Origin: an uncultured Desulfovibrio sp.
Lineage (GTDB): Bacteria > Desulfobacterota > Desulfovibrionia > Desulfovibrionales > Desulfovibrionaceae
Assembly (NCBI GenBank): GCA_947177645.1
Contig: CAMWVJ010000080.1
Span: 1 to 6,098 of the forward strand
Length of the DNA: 6,098 bases
Reading direction: 5' to 3'
Part shown: positions 1 through 5,696 of the stretch, in pieces
Layout: every line of letters begins with the position of its first letter
Position numbering within the stretch: position 1 is the first letter of the stretch
Position numbers and translations under genes: made by a program
The notes under the pieces: generated by a model
Databases searched by the model: none
What the model was told of the DNA's origin: nothing
What the model saw: the letters and a program-made list of their open reading frames with translations, nothing else

Positions 1-30
1 GGTGGGGGGGGGGTGGGGGGGCGGGGGTCC
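1..30. other. G-tract cluster (possible G-quadruplex)
   Basis: The first 27 bases contain runs of about ten, seven and five guanines separated by single T or C bases, and a nine-G run follows at 60-68. Such closely spaced G-runs can fold into a quadruplex on the plus strand. The minus strand, which would be the 3' part of a dksA transcript, is correspondingly C-rich and G-poor, a composition also seen at Rho loading regions. Long homopolymers are also prone to sequencing or assembly error at a contig edge, so the exact run lengths may not be reliable. No gene is supported in 1-154. Confidence 0.4.
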
Positions 31-38
31 ACGCCGGG

Positions 39-70
39 CAACAAAACGGCGCCCCAGCCGGGGGGGGGCC
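39..70 (-). terminator. candidate intrinsic terminator downstream of dksA
   Basis: Read on the minus strand, about 85 bases past the dksA stop, bases 70-64 can pair with 55-48 in a seven-pair GC stem with one bulged C (51) and an eight-base loop. The stem is followed after one G by TTTTGTT. The GC stem and T-rich tail fit an intrinsic terminator. The pairing depends on the exact length of a nine-base homopolymer, and the bulge weakens it. A second hairpin (GGGCGC at 95-100 with GCGCCC at 106-111, loop of five) lies nearer the gene but lacks a T-tract. Confidence 0.35.
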
Positions 71-154
71 AAAAGCAGGGCGCGGCAGAGGAGGGGGCGC
101 GAAAGGCGCCCGCGCCGGCCGTGGGAAAGGTGGGCGAAAGCGGGCATGGGCGCG

Positions 155-517
155 CTAATCCCCGCGCAGGTGCTCGTCTTCCTCCTGCCGGGCCTTGCAG
201 TTGATGCACAGGCGCGTCACGGGCCGGGCCTTGAGGCGCGGGATGCTGATCTCCTCGCCGCATTCCTCGCAGATGCCGTAAGTGCCGTCCTCGATGCGCT
301 GGAGCGCGGCCTGGATCTTGCGGATGAGGCGGCGCTCGCGGTCGCGCAGGCGCAGGGTGAAGGCCCGGTCGGACTCGGCCGTGGCCCTGTCCGCCGGGTC
401 GGCGAAGACCTCGTTGCTGTCGGTCAGTTCCTCGATGGTGCTGTCGCCGTTCTGCTGGGCCTCTTCGAGCATGCCCGAAAGCAGCTTGCGGAAATATTCA
501 ATGTCGTTGTGGTCCAT
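155..517 (-). CDS. dksA: DksA/TraR-family zinc-finger RNA polymerase-binding regulator
   Basis: Encodes a 120-residue DksA-type protein. The family enters the secondary channel of RNA polymerase and, with ppGpp, resets promoter choice during starvation, lowering rRNA and raising amino-acid biosynthesis transcription. Seen here: an acidic, helical N-terminal half with the coiled-coil-tip motif DPADRA (D40, D43, A45), the D-x-x-D-x-A signature required for DksA activity, and a four-cysteine zinc finger (C83-x2-C86 and C104-x2-C107). The conserved block IPRLKARP lies between the cysteine pairs. At 120 residues it is shorter than the 151-residue E. coli protein but matches the short DksA forms known from deltaproteobacteria. 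The frame can be extended to a GTG at 535, but the ATG at 517 has GGAGG seven bases upstream and is preferred. It lies downstream of mcrC on the same strand, with its own promoter-like element in the gap. Confidence 0.93.
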   Translation of the reverse strand: MDHNDIEYFRKLLSGMLEEAQQNGDSTIEELTDSNEVFADPADRATAESDRAFTLRLRDRERRLIRKIQAALQRIEDGTYGICEECGEEISIPRLKARPVTRLCINCKARQEEDEHLRGD

Positions 518-523
518 GGATGT

Positions 524-529
524 ACCTCC
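524..529 (-). promoter_or_regulatory. ribosome binding site deciding the dksA start
   Basis: GGAGGT on the minus strand, six to seven bases before the ATG at 517. It supports that ATG over the in-frame GTG six codons upstream, which lies behind this Shine-Dalgarno sequence. Confidence 0.75.
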
Positions 530-595
530 GGTCACAGGGCGCGGGGGCTGAAGGCATGGCCGGGTCCCGCGGGGTCTGCCCTGCCAAGAGCCAAG

Positions 596-624
596 CCTAT
601 AGCCGTTCCGGGGGGGATTGTAAA
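596..624 (-). promoter_or_regulatory. sigma70-type promoter for dksA
   Basis: On the minus strand TTTACA (624-619; five of six matches to TTGACA) is separated by exactly 17 bases from TATAGG (601-596; four of six matches to TATAAT). Transcription would begin near 589, giving a leader of about 70 bases before dksA. The element sits entirely in the mcrC-dksA gap, its -35 box 20 bases past the mcrC stop, so dksA can be expressed independently of mcrBC. The spacer includes a run of seven C. Prediction is by eye only. Confidence 0.5.
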
Positions 625-635
625 GGGAGCGGAGC

Positions 636-657
636 GCCGGCCGTCAGGCGGGCCGGC
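636..657 (-). terminator. GC hairpin spanning the mcrC stop codon
   Basis: A perfect seven-pair inverted repeat (GCCGGCC at 636-642 and GGCCGGC at 651-657) has an eight-base loop holding the mcrC TGA. On the minus strand it is followed by a pyrimidine-rich stretch but not a true T-run, so it is at best a weak terminator or a 3'-end stabilising structure. In DNA this GC-rich such repeats also arise by chance. Confidence 0.25.
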
Positions 658-1687
658 CATAACCCAGGAAATCCCGGGCGATGGCGTCCAGCCCTTCCCG
701 TATCCCGGAAAACTCGGCGCCGAGGTCCAGCGTCCGCACGCCGATGCGGTTTCCGCTCATGTGATAGCTCTGCGAAAGCGCGCCGCCATCCGTGAGGGCA
801 TACAGCAGCAGCCCCGCAACTTCCTGCCCGGCGCCCGCGTCCCGCGCCTTGTTTTTTACATAGCAGAAGATCTGGTACAGGTGCTGCGAGCGCAGTTTTT
901 CCGTGCCGTAGCGTTCCAGCCGGTCGTTCTCATAATACTTGGTGTCGATGAGCAGGATCTTGTCCCGATACGTCAGTTGCACGTCCGTTTCCATCTGCGG
1001 CAGCATGGCGCCGCAGCCGTCGTCCAGCGCCCAGGCGATGCAGCTTTTTCTTGCGTCCGCCTCGGGAAAATGCCGGCGGTAGTAGGCCCTCACGAAGCGT
1101 TCATAAAGCTCGTGCATGGCCTGCCCGTCCAGATACTCGCGCACGGTCACGGAGCCGTCCTCGCGCCTCTGGAGCAATCCCTTGAGCACCAGGGCGCAGA
1201 TATACATGAGCAAGCGATAGGAGCGGGTATTCCTGTCATACTGGATGCGCCAGTCGATGGCATGGGGGTCGATGGCCCGCACCTCCCGGAAATACGGCAG
1301 GAAGGCGGCGAGGCCGGCCTTGCGCTCCCGCGGGAGCGGGGCTTTCATGAGCCAGACAAGCGTGGTCTTGAGTATCCTGTTGAGCCGGATGTCGGGGAGG
1401 AATTCATCATAGGCGCACACGAGCCTGCGGGCAAACATGTCGCCGGCCTTGAGCGACGCCGTAAAGTCCAGCCGGCCGCGGAGCGCGGCCAGGGGCGCCG
1501 CTTGCGGCACATAGCCCTTGCGGATGCCCTGGCGCACCTGCTTTTTCAGCCCCTCGGCGAGGATGGCGGCGCAGAGGTCGGCGGCGTTCTCGAAGCGCTC
1601 GCTCCCCAGTGGGCGCGGCTCGTCCTGCTCGTCCAGGACCCGGAAGGCATAGGCGAGCATATAATAAATGTTGGCCGGCCTGATCAT
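644..1687 (-). CDS. mcrC: McrC-family nuclease subunit of McrBC restriction system
   Basis: Encodes a 347-residue McrC protein, essentially the same length as E. coli McrC (348). McrC is the endonuclease of the type IV system: it binds the McrB hexamer ring, stimulates its GTPase, and cuts DNA carrying modified cytosines. The N-terminus (PANIYYMLAYAF, residues 4-15) is the conserved opening of the family. The region around 190-207 (MHELYERFVRAYY) is the conserved helix before the nuclease core. The PD-(D/E)XK site is visible as METD (D235) followed by LLIDTK (D248, K250), with Q272 in LYQIFCYVKNK downstream; all expected catalytic residues are present, so it looks intact. The ATG overlaps the mcrB stop in an ATGA arrangement, implying translational coupling; no good Shine-Dalgarno is needed or seen. 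Base composition (68% GC at 1141-1200) is close to the surrounding genome. Its form resembles the McrC type common in Firmicutes and other anaerobes, which is recalled rather than searched. Confidence 0.93.
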   Translation of the reverse strand: MIRPANIYYMLAYAFRVLDEQDEPRPLGSERFENAADLCAAILAEGLKKQVRQGIRKGYVPQAAPLAALRGRLDFTASLKAGDMFARRLVCAYDEFLPDIRLNRILKTTLVWLMKAPLPRERKAGLAAFLPYFREVRAIDPHAIDWRIQYDRNTRSYRLLMYICALVLKGLLQRREDGSVTVREYLDGQAMHELYERFVRAYYRRHFPEADARKSCIAWALDDGCGAMLPQMETDVQLTYRDKILLIDTKYYENDRLERYGTEKLRSQHLYQIFCYVKNKARDAGAGQEVAGLLLYALTDGGALSQSYHMSGNRIGVRTLDLGAEFSGIREGLDAIARDFLGYGRPA

Positions 1688-3372
1688 TTGAGGCAGGCCC
1701 GGAGCCGCCCGGCCCAGATCCGCGCCTTTTCCGGCTCGTCGAACCAGTATTCCCTGAGCAGGGGGATGAGCTCATGCTCGACGAGGCTGCGGAGTTTCGC
1801 GGGCGTGAGCGTTTCAGGCGTGAAATTGCTGAAATAACTGTGGCCGATGCGGAAGCCGTCGCCGAGCGCCGGGTCATCCGCGATGGCGCGATTCACTTCC
1901 TCCACGGCGCTGACAAGGGCCGTGAAGGCCGCGTTTTTCAATTCCTGCGCGTAGGCGCCAAACCTGGCGGAGCAGAACGCCGGTTCGAGGTCATAAAAAG
2001 CGAAGCGCCGCCTCAGGGCATAATCCAGCATGGCGAGGCTGCGGTCGGCCGTGTTCATGGTGCCGATGAGAAAGAGATTTTTGGGGATGGAAAACTTTTG
2101 CTCAGGTCTGTAGAGGAGCGGTATGCCGTTTTCCTCCCCCCGCTTGTCCTTTTCGAGCAGCATGAACATGTCGCCGAAGATCTTGCTCGTGTTGCCGCGG
2201 TTGATTTCATCAATAATGAGGTAATAGTTGTGGCTTTTATCCTGCGCGGCCTGTTGGCAAAACGCGGGGAATATGCCCTCTTTCAGTTTGAAGCCGTTTT
2301 CCACGGGCCGAAAGCCCATGATGAAGTCTTCATAGGACGTGTTCTGGTGGAACTGGACGAGCCTGACGCGCTCCGCGTTCTTCGCGCCGGCGAGTGCCCA
2401 GGCGAGGCGCCGGGCGATGTAGGTCTTGCCCACCCCGGGAGGGCCCTGAAGGATGAGGTTCTTTTTGTGTTCCAGAGTTTCCGCGAGCGCGTCATACGCG
2501 GCGGGTTCGAGAAAGGTCTGCGCGAGGAAATCGTCCTTGGTGTACGAGGCAGGCCCCGCGATTTGCGGGGCGGCCGGGGTGGCCGGGGCCGCCTGCGCGG
2601 ACTCGGGCGCGGGGTTTTCCGTTTTTTCGGGCTCCTTGCTTGAGGAAGAGCGAGACCACGCGGCCCGGGGCAGTTCAGGAAAGGAGACCCAAGGAGCCGC
2701 GCCCGAAGAAAAAAGTTCCCGGAAGGTGTCGCACACCCCGAGGTAGGCGCGCCCGGTCGGAACTTTTTTGAGAGTGGCGACAATATCTTTTTCAAGAAAG
2801 GGGATAGGTTTTAACTGCGGCAAGAACCCACGAGTGCGGCTGTCAAGGCTTAAGAACGCGTAGGGCCGTATCCAGAAGAGACCTATGGTGACCGACCAAC
2901 GCAACCGTTTCTGCCGAGGAACCTGGTCAAAGGCGCCACAAAAAGCTTCCCGATTTTGCGGCGTGTCTTGGGTGGCCAATGCCAGCGCGGTGGTAAAAAC
3001 CTGCCACAAGTTCTCAATATGCGTTTTTTCTTCCATTGCTTTGGGCGCAGAAAAGACGGGAAATGATGCGGACATGAGAGGTGTGCAGCTGTTTGGCACA
3101 TCGCCTGCAATTCCAAATTCGGCCATGAGCGCACGGATGAGGTTCCTTCGGTCAGATTTATAATGATGTAGATTAAACTGTTCATATATCGTAAATGGGT
3201 CTATATCTTCAGGAAATCGTCCTGTATAGTTATGGGAAAAGTGTATCTCAAGAGAGGAAAAGATTTTGCGGAGTTTAGCGATGAGCTTCGGCCTGTCGTT
3301 CCTGTACGGCAGCAGGGCGTCAGCAAAATTCATGTAGAAGGGAATCCAGGGGAACTTTTCTACGCTGTCCAT
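1684..3372 (-). CDS. mcrB: McrB-family AAA+ GTPase with N-terminal recognition domain
   Basis: Encodes a 562-residue McrB-type motor subunit, which recognises modified DNA through its N-terminal domain and uses GTP hydrolysis to translocate and activate McrC. Residues 1 to about 235 form a variable recognition domain: WIPFYMNFADALL (9-21), IDPF (57-60), and SVTIGLFWIRPYAFLSLDSR (160-179). I recognise this as a recurrent N-terminus in McrB homologues but not as the DUF3578 domain of E. coli McrB. A Ser/Pro/Ala-rich linker (about 236-275) leads to the AAA+ domain: Walker A GPPGVGKT (310-317), FHQNTSYEDFI (341-351), Walker B LIIDEINRG (385-393), the McrB signature MNTADRS (439-445), arginines RRRF (454-457), and GDGFRIGHSYF (504-514). 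The frame extends to an ATG at 3441, but the ATG at 3372 has GGAGG eight bases upstream and starts where homologues start. The 5' third of the gene is strikingly AT-rich. It lies 70 bases after the PP-loop gene. Confidence 0.93.
   Translation of the reverse strand: MDSVEKFPWIPFYMNFADALLPYRNDRPKLIAKLRKIFSSLEIHFSHNYTGRFPEDIDPFTIYEQFNLHHYKSDRRNLIRALMAEFGIAGDVPNSCTPLMSASFPVFSAPKAMEEKTHIENLWQVFTTALALATQDTPQNREAFCGAFDQVPRQKRLRWSVTIGLFWIRPYAFLSLDSRTRGFLPQLKPIPFLEKDIVATLKKVPTGRAYLGVCDTFRELFSSGAAPWVSFPELPRAAWSRSSSSKEPEKTENPAPESAQAAPATPAAPQIAGPASYTKDDFLAQTFLEPAAYDALAETLEHKKNLILQGPPGVGKTYIARRLAWALAGAKNAERVRLVQFHQNTSYEDFIMGFRPVENGFKLKEGIFPAFCQQAAQDKSHNYYLIIDEINRGNTSKIFGDMFMLLEKDKRGEENGIPLLYRPEQKFSIPKNLFLIGTMNTADRSLAMLDYALRRRFAFYDLEPAFCSARFGAYAQELKNAAFTALVSAVEEVNRAIADDPALGDGFRIGHSYFSNFTPETLTPAKLRSLVEHELIPLLREYWFDEPEKARIWAGRLRACLK
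2761..3372. other. low-GC segment covering the mcrB N-terminal domain
   Basis: Hand-counted GC per 60 bases is 38% at 2761-2820, 55% at 2941-3000, 47% at 3001-3060, 45% at 3121-3180, 33% at 3181-3240 and 47% at 3241-3300. The same count gives 67% at 2701-2760, 68% at 2341-2400 and 75% at 3541-3600. The low-GC part corresponds to residues 1 to about 204 of mcrB, almost exactly its recognition domain, and ends before the Ser/Pro/Ala linker. This marks foreign or recently exchanged DNA. Confidence 0.75.
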
Positions 3373-3380
3373 GGGGCAAG

Positions 3381-3385
3381 CCTCC
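3381..3385 (-). promoter_or_regulatory. ribosome binding site deciding the mcrB start
   Basis: GGAGG on the minus strand, eight bases before the ATG at 3372. No comparable sequence precedes the in-frame ATGs at 3387 or 3441. It moves the preferred mcrB start 23 codons downstream of the longest possible one and places the conserved WIPFY block at residues 9-13. Confidence 0.7.
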
Positions 3386-3442
3386 ATAAGCGGGAGCAAA
3401 AAACCGTCACTCAGGGAATGGGTGCTGTCCGCCTGATTCATG

Positions 3443-4531
3443 TCAGCGCGCCCGCTCCCGGGCCTCGGCGCGGATCTCCTCGCGCACTTCCTCCCAGGAG
3501 GGCAGACCCCACGAGTCGCGCTCGCCTTGCGCCACGGCCCCGGGGCTCAAGGTGAGGCGCAAAGTCCCGGCGCTGACGCCCACGCCCTCGCCCTGTGCCG
3601 CGGCCTCCCGCGCCCTGGGCGCGCAAGACGCCATGATGGCCGCGGCTTCTTCAAGCAGCGTCTTTTCCCAAGCGGCGCCCCCGCGCGCCAGCGCCAGCGG
3701 CCCGGGCAGGCCCATGAGCCGCAGGAGGGCGTCTTCCGGCCCCGCGGCTTCCCTGAGGCGTTCGTTGTCCTTGTTGTTGCGGCCCACGCAGAGCCAGTGC
3801 CAGCGGCCGCCGGCTTCGCGCCAGTATTGCCGCCCCGTGGCGGCAAGGCGGAAGTCCTGCGCGCTGGGCGTGCCCGCCCCCGCGCCCGCGGGCTTGCGCG
3901 TGAGCGTGAGCCAGTAGCGGCGGGCGTTTTCCCGCTCGGTGAGGCGGCAGCCGCCCCCCGGCGTGGGTATCTCGGAAAAGCCGAATTCCCGCGCGAGCGC
4001 GAGCTGGTCGCCGCGGCCGCGCCCGGAGATGCCGAGCAGGCGCTCCCGGTCCACGAGGCCGCTTTCTTCGGCTTCGGTGGGCGGCAGGTGGCGCGCGCAG
4101 AGCGGCCTAAGCAAAAGCCCGCGCACCCCGGCCTCGCGCGGGATGAGGTGCAGGGTATCCAGCCTTTGCGACATGGGCCGCTGCCCCAACACTTCGCCGC
4201 TGGCGAGGAAGCGCGCCCCCACGTCCTCCATGTGCCGGCGCGCGGTCTTGAGGAGGAGGATCTTGCAGTCCACGCAGGGGTTGAGACATTTGCCGAAGCC
4301 GTGGGCCGGCCGCTCGCGCAGCAGGGCCGCGAAATCTTCGCTCACGTCGGCCACGTCCACGTCCACGCCGTAGAGCCGGCGCCAGCGCGCCGCGCCCCCG
4401 GGATCGCCGAAAAAGGGTGAAACACAGTGCAGGCAGCGCACCTTGAGGCCCTGGGCCATGAGCACGCGGGCGGCGAGGATGCTGTCCAGGCCGCCGGAAA
4501 AAAGCACGACTGCGTCGGGAATTGCTGTCAT
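3443..4531 (-). CDS. PP-loop ATP pyrophosphatase with C-terminal NFACT-R-like domain (tRNA-thiolation type)
   Basis: Encodes a 362-residue protein of the ThiI/MnmA-related PP-loop class. Such enzymes adenylate a tRNA base before sulfur transfer; the exact substrate of this subfamily is not established to my knowledge. Seen here: the PP-loop FSGGLDS (11-17), a cysteine cluster C82-x3-C86-x2-C89 (in KCLNPCVDCK, which resembles the NPCxxC region of MnmA), SGEVLGQRPMSQ (111-122), LLRPL (140-144), ISGR (168-171), and a further cysteine in PGGGCRLTE (191-199). C86 and C195 could be a catalytic pair, as in MnmA. No THUMP domain is present, unlike ThiI. From about 225 a second domain contains WLCVGRNNKDNERL (246-259), the hallmark of NFACT-R RNA-binding domains found in ribosome-quality-control proteins. 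Proteins of this build are often annotated as tRNA methyltransferase or DUF814 protein. A TTG at 4565-4567 allows 12 more residues, but the ATG at 4531 places the PP-loop in the usual position; neither has a strong Shine-Dalgarno. Divergent from pdxS. Confidence 0.82.
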   Translation of the reverse strand: MTAIPDAVVLFSGGLDSILAARVLMAQGLKVRCLHCVSPFFGDPGGAARWRRLYGVDVDVADVSEDFAALLRERPAHGFGKCLNPCVDCKILLLKTARRHMEDVGARFLASGEVLGQRPMSQRLDTLHLIPREAGVRGLLLRPLCARHLPPTEAEESGLVDRERLLGISGRGRGDQLALAREFGFSEIPTPGGGCRLTERENARRYWLTLTRKPAGAGAGTPSAQDFRLAATGRQYWREAGGRWHWLCVGRNNKDNERLREAAGPEDALLRLMGLPGPLALARGGAAWEKTLLEEAAAIMASCAPRAREAAAQGEGVGVSAGTLRLTLSPGAVAQGERDSWGLPSWEEVREEIRAEARERAR

Positions 4532-4630
4532 GGCGCAAGATGTACGCAAGGAAGGGCGCCAAGGCAAGCGCGCTGCCCGGGGCTGTCGCGCCGGGCCGTC
4601 CTCCGGCTCCGGCTTCGGCCCCGGATACCC

Positions 4631-4659
4631 TTGTCACCCCGGGGATTATTGCATATAAA
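4631..4659 (+). promoter_or_regulatory. sigma70-type promoter for pdxST
   Basis: TTGTCA (4631-4636; five of six matches to TTGACA), a 17-base spacer, then TATAAA (4654-4659; five of six matches to TATAAT). It is the best promoter-like sequence in the window and an AT island in very GC-rich DNA. Transcription would start near 4666, giving a leader of about 130 bases before pdxS. The spacer opens with the perfect palindrome CCCCGGGG (4637-4644) directly against the -35 box, a possible repressor contact or chance. Confidence 0.65.
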
Positions 4660-4668
4660 CGCCCCTGA

Positions 4669-4698
4669 CGCGCCCGGGGGCGCGCTTTGTCTGTCTTT
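4669..4698 (+). promoter_or_regulatory. GC hairpin plus T-rich tract at the start of the pdxS leader
   Basis: CGCGCC at 4669-4674 pairs with GGCGCG at 4679-4684 across a four-base loop and is followed by a T-rich tract to 4698 (seven T in the first 11 bases). The shape is that of a small terminator, but it lies within about 20 bases of the predicted transcription start, so it may instead be a 5'-end stabilising stem or promoter-proximal attenuator. No gene upstream on this strand needs a terminator. Confidence 0.3.
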
Positions 4699-4735
4699 CC
4701 GGCCGCGCGCACGGCGCGGCGCTACCGTCTAACGC

Positions 4736-4763
4736 GCGGCGCGGGCTTTGGCTGTCGCGCCGC
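4736..4763 (+). promoter_or_regulatory. stem-loop in the pdxS leader
   Basis: A perfect eight-pair stem (GCGGCGCG at 4736-4743 with CGCGCCGC at 4756-4763) encloses a 12-base loop, ending 32 bases before the pdxS start and 19 bases before its Shine-Dalgarno. No T-run follows, so it is not a terminator. It could affect initiation or mRNA stability, but DNA of about 75% GC makes such stems by chance. I do not recognise a known riboswitch. Confidence 0.25.
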
Positions 4764-4782
4764 TGCCGCCGCAAGGCGCATA

Positions 4783-4787
4783 GGGAG
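4783..4787 (+). promoter_or_regulatory. ribosome binding site of pdxS
   Basis: GGGAG eight bases before the ATG at 4796, normal spacing for a Shine-Dalgarno sequence; it fixes the pdxS start. Confidence 0.65.
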
Positions 4788-4795
4788 CACACGCG

Positions 4796-5695
4796 ATGAA
4801 GAAGGGCGAACACGGGGAGCGCGGCACCATCCGCCTCAAGACTGGTCTGGCCGAAATGCTCAAGGGCGGGGTCATCATGGATGTCACCACCCCCGAGCAG
4901 GCGAAAATCGCCGAGGAGGCGGGCGCCTGCGCCGTCATGGCGCTGGAGCGCGTGCCCGCGGACATCCGCGCCGCCGGCGGCGTGGCCCGCATGGCTGACC
5001 CCAGCATCGTCAAGCGCATCATGGAGTCGGTGAGCATCCCGGTCATGGCCAAGGCGCGCATCGGCCACTTTGTGGAGGCGCACATCCTCGAGGCCCTGGG
5101 CGTGGACTACATCGACGAGAGCGAGGTGCTCACCCCGGCCGATGACCGCTACCATATCGACAAGTTCAAGTTCACGGTGCCCTTTGTCTGCGGCTGCCGC
5201 AACCTGGGCGAGGCCCTGCGCCGCCTCGGCGAGGGCGCGGCCATGATCCGCACCAAGGGCGAGCCCGGCACGGGCAACGTGGTGGAGGCCGTGCGCCACT
5301 GCCGCATGGTCATGGACCAGATCCACATGCTCTGCGCCATCCGCGAGGACGAAGTGCCCAACTTCGCCAAGGAAATCGACGCCCCGCTGGAGCTGTGTTA
5401 CATCGTGCGCAAGGAGGGGCGCCTGCCTGTGGTGAACTTCGCGGCCGGCGGCATCGCCACCCCGGCGGACGCGGCGCTCATGATGCAGCTCGGCTGCGAC
5501 GGCGTGTTCGTCGGCTCGGGCATCTTCAAGTCCGGCGACCCGGCCAAGCGCGCCAAGGCCATCGTGCAGGCCGTGACCAATTACAAGGATTACAAGCTCC
5601 TGGCCGACATCTCCTGCGACCTCGGCGAACCCATGGTGGGTATCGAGATCTCCGAGATCCCGCAGGAACAGCGCATGCAGGAACGGGGCTGGTAA
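4796..5695 (+). CDS. pdxS: pyridoxal 5'-phosphate synthase lyase subunit PdxS
   Basis: Encodes a complete 299-residue PdxS (also called Pdx1), the synthase of the DXP-independent vitamin B6 pathway. It condenses ribose 5-phosphate, glyceraldehyde 3-phosphate and ammonia from PdxT into pyridoxal 5'-phosphate in the cytoplasm, as a dodecameric (beta/alpha)8 barrel. Visible family blocks are GGVIMDV (24-30, D29 in the active site), [19 protein letters not shown] (51-69), [11 protein letters not shown] (81-91) with K86, [11 protein letters not shown] (151-161) with K154, [30 protein letters not shown], and the ending QRMQERGW. K86 and K154 correspond to the two Schiff-base lysines K81 and K149 of the B. 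subtilis enzyme, with a constant offset of five residues from a slightly longer N-terminus. Length is normal for the family and nothing is missing. pdxT follows after a single base. A promoter and 130-base leader lie upstream. Confidence 0.98.
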   Translation: MKKGEHGERGTIRLKTGLAEMLKGGVIMDVTTPEQAKIAEEAGACAVMALERVPADIRAAGGVARMADPSIVKRIMESVSIPVMAKARIGHFVEAHILEALGVDYIDESEVLTPADDRYHIDKFKFTVPFVCGCRNLGEALRRLGEGAAMIRTKGEPGTGNVVEAVRHCRMVMDQIHMLCAIREDEVPNFAKEIDAPLELCYIVRKEGRLPVVNFAAGGIATPADAALMMQLGCDGVFVGSGIFKSGDPAKRAKAIVQAVTNYKDYKLLADISCDLGEPMVGIEISEIPQEQRMQERGW

Positions 5696-5696
5696 G

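Noticed and set aside
2..1837. A 611-codon open frame on the plus strand across dksA and mcrC
   Set aside because: It is antisense to two clearly recognisable genes, has a low-complexity GGG/arginine-rich beginning, and no family motif. Long antisense frames are expected where codon third positions are GC-rich.
1774..2643. A 289-codon plus-strand frame opposite the mcrB AAA+ domain
   Set aside because: The minus strand encodes Walker A, Walker B and the MNTADRS signature in order; the plus frame has no motif.
644..3442. Direct or inverted repeats marking ends of a mobile element around mcrBC
   Set aside because: I compared the sequence near 620-660 with that near 3373-3445 by eye and found no shared repeat or attachment-like core; only the local mcrC-end hairpin is present.
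3443..3626. Overlapping minus-strand frames around 3438-3626 and 4107-4712 as extra small genes
   Set aside because: They are arginine/glycine-rich alternative frames of the PP-loop gene without a start-site signal.
3440..4420. A 326-codon plus-strand frame opposite the PP-loop gene
   Set aside because: Composition is dominated by Ala, Arg, Gly and Pro, with no recognisable motif; the opposite strand carries the PP-loop and NFACT-R motifs.
4532..4630. Promoter for the PP-loop gene on the minus strand
   Set aside because: The best match (TTGCCT, 17 bases, TACATC) keeps only four and three consensus bases, too weak to report as a feature.
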